Assembly (NCBI RefSeq): GCF_007362775.1
Contig: NZ_CP041692.1
Span: 4,960,001 to 5,024,000, forward strand
Direction: 5' to 3'
Length of the DNA: 64,000 nucleotides
From: Microlunatus elymi
GTDB taxonomy: Bacteria; Actinomycetota; Actinomycetes; Propionibacteriales; Propionibacteriaceae
Positions 61,396 to 64,000 of the stretch are shown here, piece by piece. Made by a program: the position numbers and the translations under genes. Position 1 is the first letter of the stretch, and each line of letters begins with the position of its first letter. Below the pieces are notes generated by a model. That model was given only the letters and a program-made list of their open reading frames with translations. It had not been told where the DNA came from and ran no database searches.

Positions 61396-61688
61396 GCGAC
61401 CTCGCCGCGGCCCTCGACGTTGTCGGAGCCCGCTGGGCCCTGCTGATCGTGGAGCGGCTGCTCGACGGGCCGCAGCGCTACGGCGACCTGCAGCGGGACC
61501 TCGGAGCGCCGACCAACATGCTCGCCACCCGACTGCGCGAGCTCGAAGCGGCCGGCGTGCTGTCCCGGCTGCCGCTGAGGCACAACACCCGGGCCTACGC
61601 GTTGACCGACCGCGGACTCGCTCTGCGCGCGGCAATCGTTGCGCTCGAACACTGGGGCGCCGAGAACACGTCGGACCCGTCTACCTGA
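61392..61688 (+). CDS. HxlR-family transcriptional regulator
   Basis: 98-residue winged helix: GARWALLIVERLLDGPQRYGDLQRDLGAPTNMLATRLRELEAAGVLSR followed by the wing RAYALTDRG. GTG 61392 lies in the VOC stop. The family usually has a longer N-terminus with a sensor Cys; here Cys is absent. It probably binds 60965-60981. Confidence 0.88.
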   Translation: MSDLAAALDVVGARWALLIVERLLDGPQRYGDLQRDLGAPTNMLATRLRELEAAGVLSRLPLRHNTRAYALTDRGLALRAAIVALEHWGAENTSDPST

Positions 61689-61808
61689 ACGGGCAGTGCC
61701 CCTCGGCCGGTGATCGCCTTCCGCGTCAAGACCGGCAGGATCGACAGAGCGCCCAACCAGGTCGATGCTCTCGAGTCCCGTCGGGACGTGCGGCCGCGCT
61801 CGCCGACG

Positions 61809-62639
61809 TCAATCAGCGCCGAAGAAGTCCGCTACCTCCAACTCAGCCAGCTTCGTGTTGATCTTGGTGGCGCTCCAGTCGGAGCGATCAGCCGGCTCGG
61901 TGTTGGCGGCGACCAGCCCGGCGAACGCGACCGCGGGCAATTCGTCGCGTTCGGCACGGCGACGGCCGTCTCGAGCAAGATCACCGATGATCAGGCCACG
62001 CATGAACGCGGCGCCGATCCGTGCCAGCACAGGGAAAGCGACGCGCGAGCGAAAGCCGAAGAACTCGACAAGGCGTCGGTAGTTGCCGGCGAGCCGTCCG
62101 GTCAAGCGGTCGTCGACGTCACGAACCGCGGTCGCGACGCGATCATGCAATGCTCCGTCCGGCATCGTCTGCACCGACATCACCAAGATCAAATAGGTAC
62201 GCCACCGGGCCGTCTCGGCGCGATCGAGGTCGAAGTCGTCGGCCGCGGTGATCCGAACGATCTCGTCGAGCACGTCGGCGCGTCCGTCCGCGGTTGCCAG
62301 TCGATCCGCTCGCTCGCCGATCAGCGTCCGCAGTTGCCGGGTCGCCAGCTCATTGCGGGTCGGAACCGCCGGGATCGCCTGCTCGGCCAACTCGACGGCG
62401 ACGTCGGCCAGGAACGCATCGCGCTGCGGCCAGCAGCGGTATGCGGCGGTCCGGGACACGTCGGCGTCTCGGATCGCGTCCTCGAAGTTGAGCCGGCTCA
62501 GATCCTGGCCGGCCACCCTGGCCACGCCCGCATCAAGGACCCGGCGACGCGTCGCGTCGAGGCTCAGTCGCGGCCGTCGCCCGCCCGTCGTACGGGTTCC
62601 CCCGGGTTTCGGTATTCGGGGTTCCAAACTGCCTGCCAT
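61809..62639 (-). CDS. TetR-family transcriptional regulator
   Basis: 276 residues: N-terminal HTH (ATRRRVLDAGVARVAGQDLSRLNFEDAIRDADVSRTAAYRCWPQRDAFLADV) and a helical ligand domain. The Ser-Arg-Thr-Ala-Ala-Tyr recognition helix is typical. ATG 62639 begins after the operator region. Divergent from a small membrane-protein gene. Confidence 0.87.
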   Translation of the reverse strand: MAGSLEPRIPKPGGTRTTGGRRPRLSLDATRRRVLDAGVARVAGQDLSRLNFEDAIRDADVSRTAAYRCWPQRDAFLADVAVELAEQAIPAVPTRNELATRQLRTLIGERADRLATADGRADVLDEIVRITAADDFDLDRAETARWRTYLILVMSVQTMPDGALHDRVATAVRDVDDRLTGRLAGNYRRLVEFFGFRSRVAFPVLARIGAAFMRGLIIGDLARDGRRRAERDELPAVAFAGLVAANTEPADRSDWSATKINTKLAELEVADFFGAD

Positions 62640-62665
62640 GCCCGTACGGTACTTCACGTACCAAC

Positions 62666-62684
62666 TTGGTACACGGAGTACCAA
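62666..62684. promoter_or_regulatory. TetR-type operator
   Basis: TTGGTAC-ACGGA-GTACCAA perfect dyad; a second overlapping dyad GTACC-AACTT-GGTAC starts at 62658. It ends 12 bp before the membrane-protein ATG and lies 27 bp from the tetR ATG, so it can shut both promoters. Confidence 0.75.
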
Positions 62685-62696
62685 CCGGAGGTCGTG

Positions 62697-63173
62697 ATGA
62701 ATCAACTCAATGGATCCCCACTCGTTCTGACCGCACCGCCGCCCGCAGCGCGGGTCTCGCGCGCGGCGGTCGGATTCTTCGTCGCGGGCTTGGTGATGAC
62801 GGTCGCCGCGCTCGGCTACACACTGCTGGATCAGACCGTCCTCGGCGGGCTGAATGCGCAGCTGCACGCCGTTTATGACTCGTACGGAAAGCACGTGCGG
62901 CCCGGGGCGCTCTACGGCTACCTGTACGCGCTCGGCGGGCTGGGTGTCGTCGGCTGGCTGTGCTGCCTGAACCGGATTCGCAGAAGTCCCCGCGCTGCGC
63001 GGATCTGGAGCAGCTCGGTGCTCGTCTTGTCGGCGCCGGCGATCGCACCGCTACTGCTGCAGGAGTACGGACAGTTCGTCTTTCCGGTCTCGTTCGCCGC
63101 GATCTACTCGGGCATCTGGGTGCTCGGTCTGGTCGGGACCGTGCTGCTCTTCCGCCGAACCAAGTCCGGCTGA
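62697..63173 (+). CDS. Four-helix membrane protein, TetR-regulated
   Basis: 158 residues with hydrophobic segments at about 23-44, 68-88, 98-118 and 128-150. No recognised family, though DUF4386-like or DoxX-like small proteins have similar shapes. ATG 62697 follows CCGGAGG. Probably derepressed when the divergent TetR protein binds its ligand. Confidence 0.78.
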   Translation: MNQLNGSPLVLTAPPPAARVSRAAVGFFVAGLVMTVAALGYTLLDQTVLGGLNAQLHAVYDSYGKHVRPGALYGYLYALGGLGVVGWLCCLNRIRRSPRAARIWSSSVLVLSAPAIAPLLLQEYGQFVFPVSFAAIYSGIWVLGLVGTVLLFRRTKSG

Positions 63174-63379
63174 TCCCTGACAGGTTCGGGACCGATCCGG
63201 CGCCACCGTTGCGGTGGTGTCGGACCCGGGCAAAGTGGGCGAGGCAGCGTCGCTGCCAGCTTTCGGCGCGGCAGCATCCGGGCGGCGGTGCGTCGGTCGG
63301 CGGTGGTCTGCGCCGGTTTTTCTTGGGCCCGGACCTACGCTATAGTTTCGCGGGCGCCAGCAATGGCGTACTGCAGCAA

Positions 63380-63453
63380 GGCCCAGTGGCGCAGTTGGTT
63401 AGCGCGTCGCCCTGTCACGGCGAAGGTCGCGGGTTCAAGTCCCGTCTGGGTCG
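63380..63453 (+). tRNA. tRNA-Asp (GTC)
   Basis: 74 nt: acceptor GGCCCAG/CTGGGTC with one G-U, discriminator G, anticodon loop CTGTCAC giving GTC, T-arm CGCGGGTTCAAGTCCCG. Confidence 0.95.
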
Positions 63454-63512
63454 CGGAAGCGGCGAGGTCGAAGCCTCGCCGTTTGTGGTTGTGGACAGCG
63501 TCCGCATCACTT

Positions 63513-63586
63513 GGCCAGGTAGCTCAGCCGGTAGCAGCGTTCGCCTGAAAAGCGAAAGGTCGGCGGTTCGATCCCGCCCCTGGCCA
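63513..63586 (+). tRNA. tRNA-Phe (GAA)
   Basis: 74 nt: acceptor GGCCAGG/CCTGGCC, discriminator A, anticodon loop CTGAAAA giving GAA, T-arm GGCGGTTCGATCCCGCC. Lies 59 bp after tRNA-Asp, as in many actinobacteria. Confidence 0.95.
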
Positions 63587-64000
63587 CTCATTGGCGCGGT
63601 CGAGCTGGTTGCCGCTGCCGCCGGTCTACGTTGGCGGCTCACGTCGGGGGACCGACCCCCGCACCCCGCCCCACTCGCTCCCACAAGTCACTCGCCCCGC
63701 CTCCTCCGCTTCGCTCGGAGCCGGTCTCGCGCTGGAGCGCTCCACAGGCGTGCAACCTGCCGGTCCCGAACTCGCGCTCCAGCTCGCTGCCGCTGCCGCG
63801 ATTCATGTTGGCGGCTTACGTTGGGGGTGACCGGATCTGCCGGCGAGATGCATCTGATTCGGGCACGATGACTGCCATCTGGCCGGCACATTCGTCGGCC
63901 ACTCGTTTCGCGTGAGCCGGTCGCAGTCTCCGGGGTTGGCCGGGTCGGATTGCCTTGGCTCCTTCGATTTGCTCGATCCGGGCGGCACCTATCGGCCGGC
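63587..64000. other. Non-coding stretch after tRNA-Phe with a direct repeat
   Basis: About 414 bp with no supported gene. A diverged direct repeat of about 50 bp (63603-63654 and 63781-63833), sharing GCCGCTGCCGC and GTTGGCGGCT, is present. The rest shows nothing I can name. Confidence 0.5.

Overview
The window is high-GC, densely coded DNA with frequent GTG starts and 4-base GTGA/ATGA gene overlaps. It carries a complex I (nuo) operon, menaquinone genes, ClgR/PopR-, MarR- and HxlR-type regulators and Rpf-like cell-wall hydrolases. This fits a chromosome segment of an actinobacterium, most likely in or near the Propionibacteriales (inference; no rRNA is present). No phage, plasmid, complete IS element or CRISPR array was seen.

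Region 1 (1-8.9 kb, minus strand): nuoA-nuoG (nuoG cut by the window edge), preceded by a geranylgeranyl-reductase-family flavoprotein and a metallophosphoesterase. Region 2 (8.9-27.3 kb): menaquinone genes menF, menD-menC and menE-menA, interleaved with a phosphotransferase-fold protein, a second clpP pair with a marR/MMPL exporter and a PopR/ClgR-like regulator, an ABC exporter, a Cas4/RNase H-like nuclease and an orotate phosphoribosyltransferase. Complex I reduces menaquinone, so regions 1 and 2 form one respiratory theme.

Region 3 (27.3-33.3 kb): glycosyltransferase, CDP-alcohol phosphatidyltransferase, a MobA-like nucleotidyltransferase, an SDR, and gluconokinase with 6-phosphogluconate dehydrogenase. 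Region 4 (33.3-38 kb) is the most unusual part. It holds a TrmB/LuxR-like regulator, a 219-bp MITE-like element, a secreted protein made of 28 hexapeptide repeats, and an M4 metallopeptidase with a C-terminal emfourin-like inhibitor domain. Near-identical 32-bp operator-like palindromes lie upstream of the repeat protein and the peptidase.

Region 5 (38-53 kb): M81 peptidase, a LysR/MFS divergent pair, DinB, a thioredoxin-reductase-like flavoprotein with a receiver-like front domain, a sugar ABC transporter without its own ATPase, a two-component system abutting a truncated TSUP gene, and a GntR regulator. Region 6 (53-64 kb): tRNA-Lys, a membrane-anchored protein whose soluble domain aligns with the GroEL apical domain, a zincin, two paralogous SH3-repeat wall hydrolases (Rpf type and NlpC/P60 type) with matching MtrA-like boxes, tRNA-Glu, a phosphotransferase, VOC and HxlR genes, a TetR/membrane-protein pair, and tRNA-Asp and tRNA-Phe.

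The best candidates for new biology are: (i) the hexapeptide-repeat protein and M4-emfourin peptidase under a shared operator; (ii) the membrane GroEL-apical-domain protein; (iii) a complete PopR-like Clp feedback circuit with tandem boxes and a degron-bearing regulator; and (iv) several small dispersed repeats that have inserted in frame into genes.
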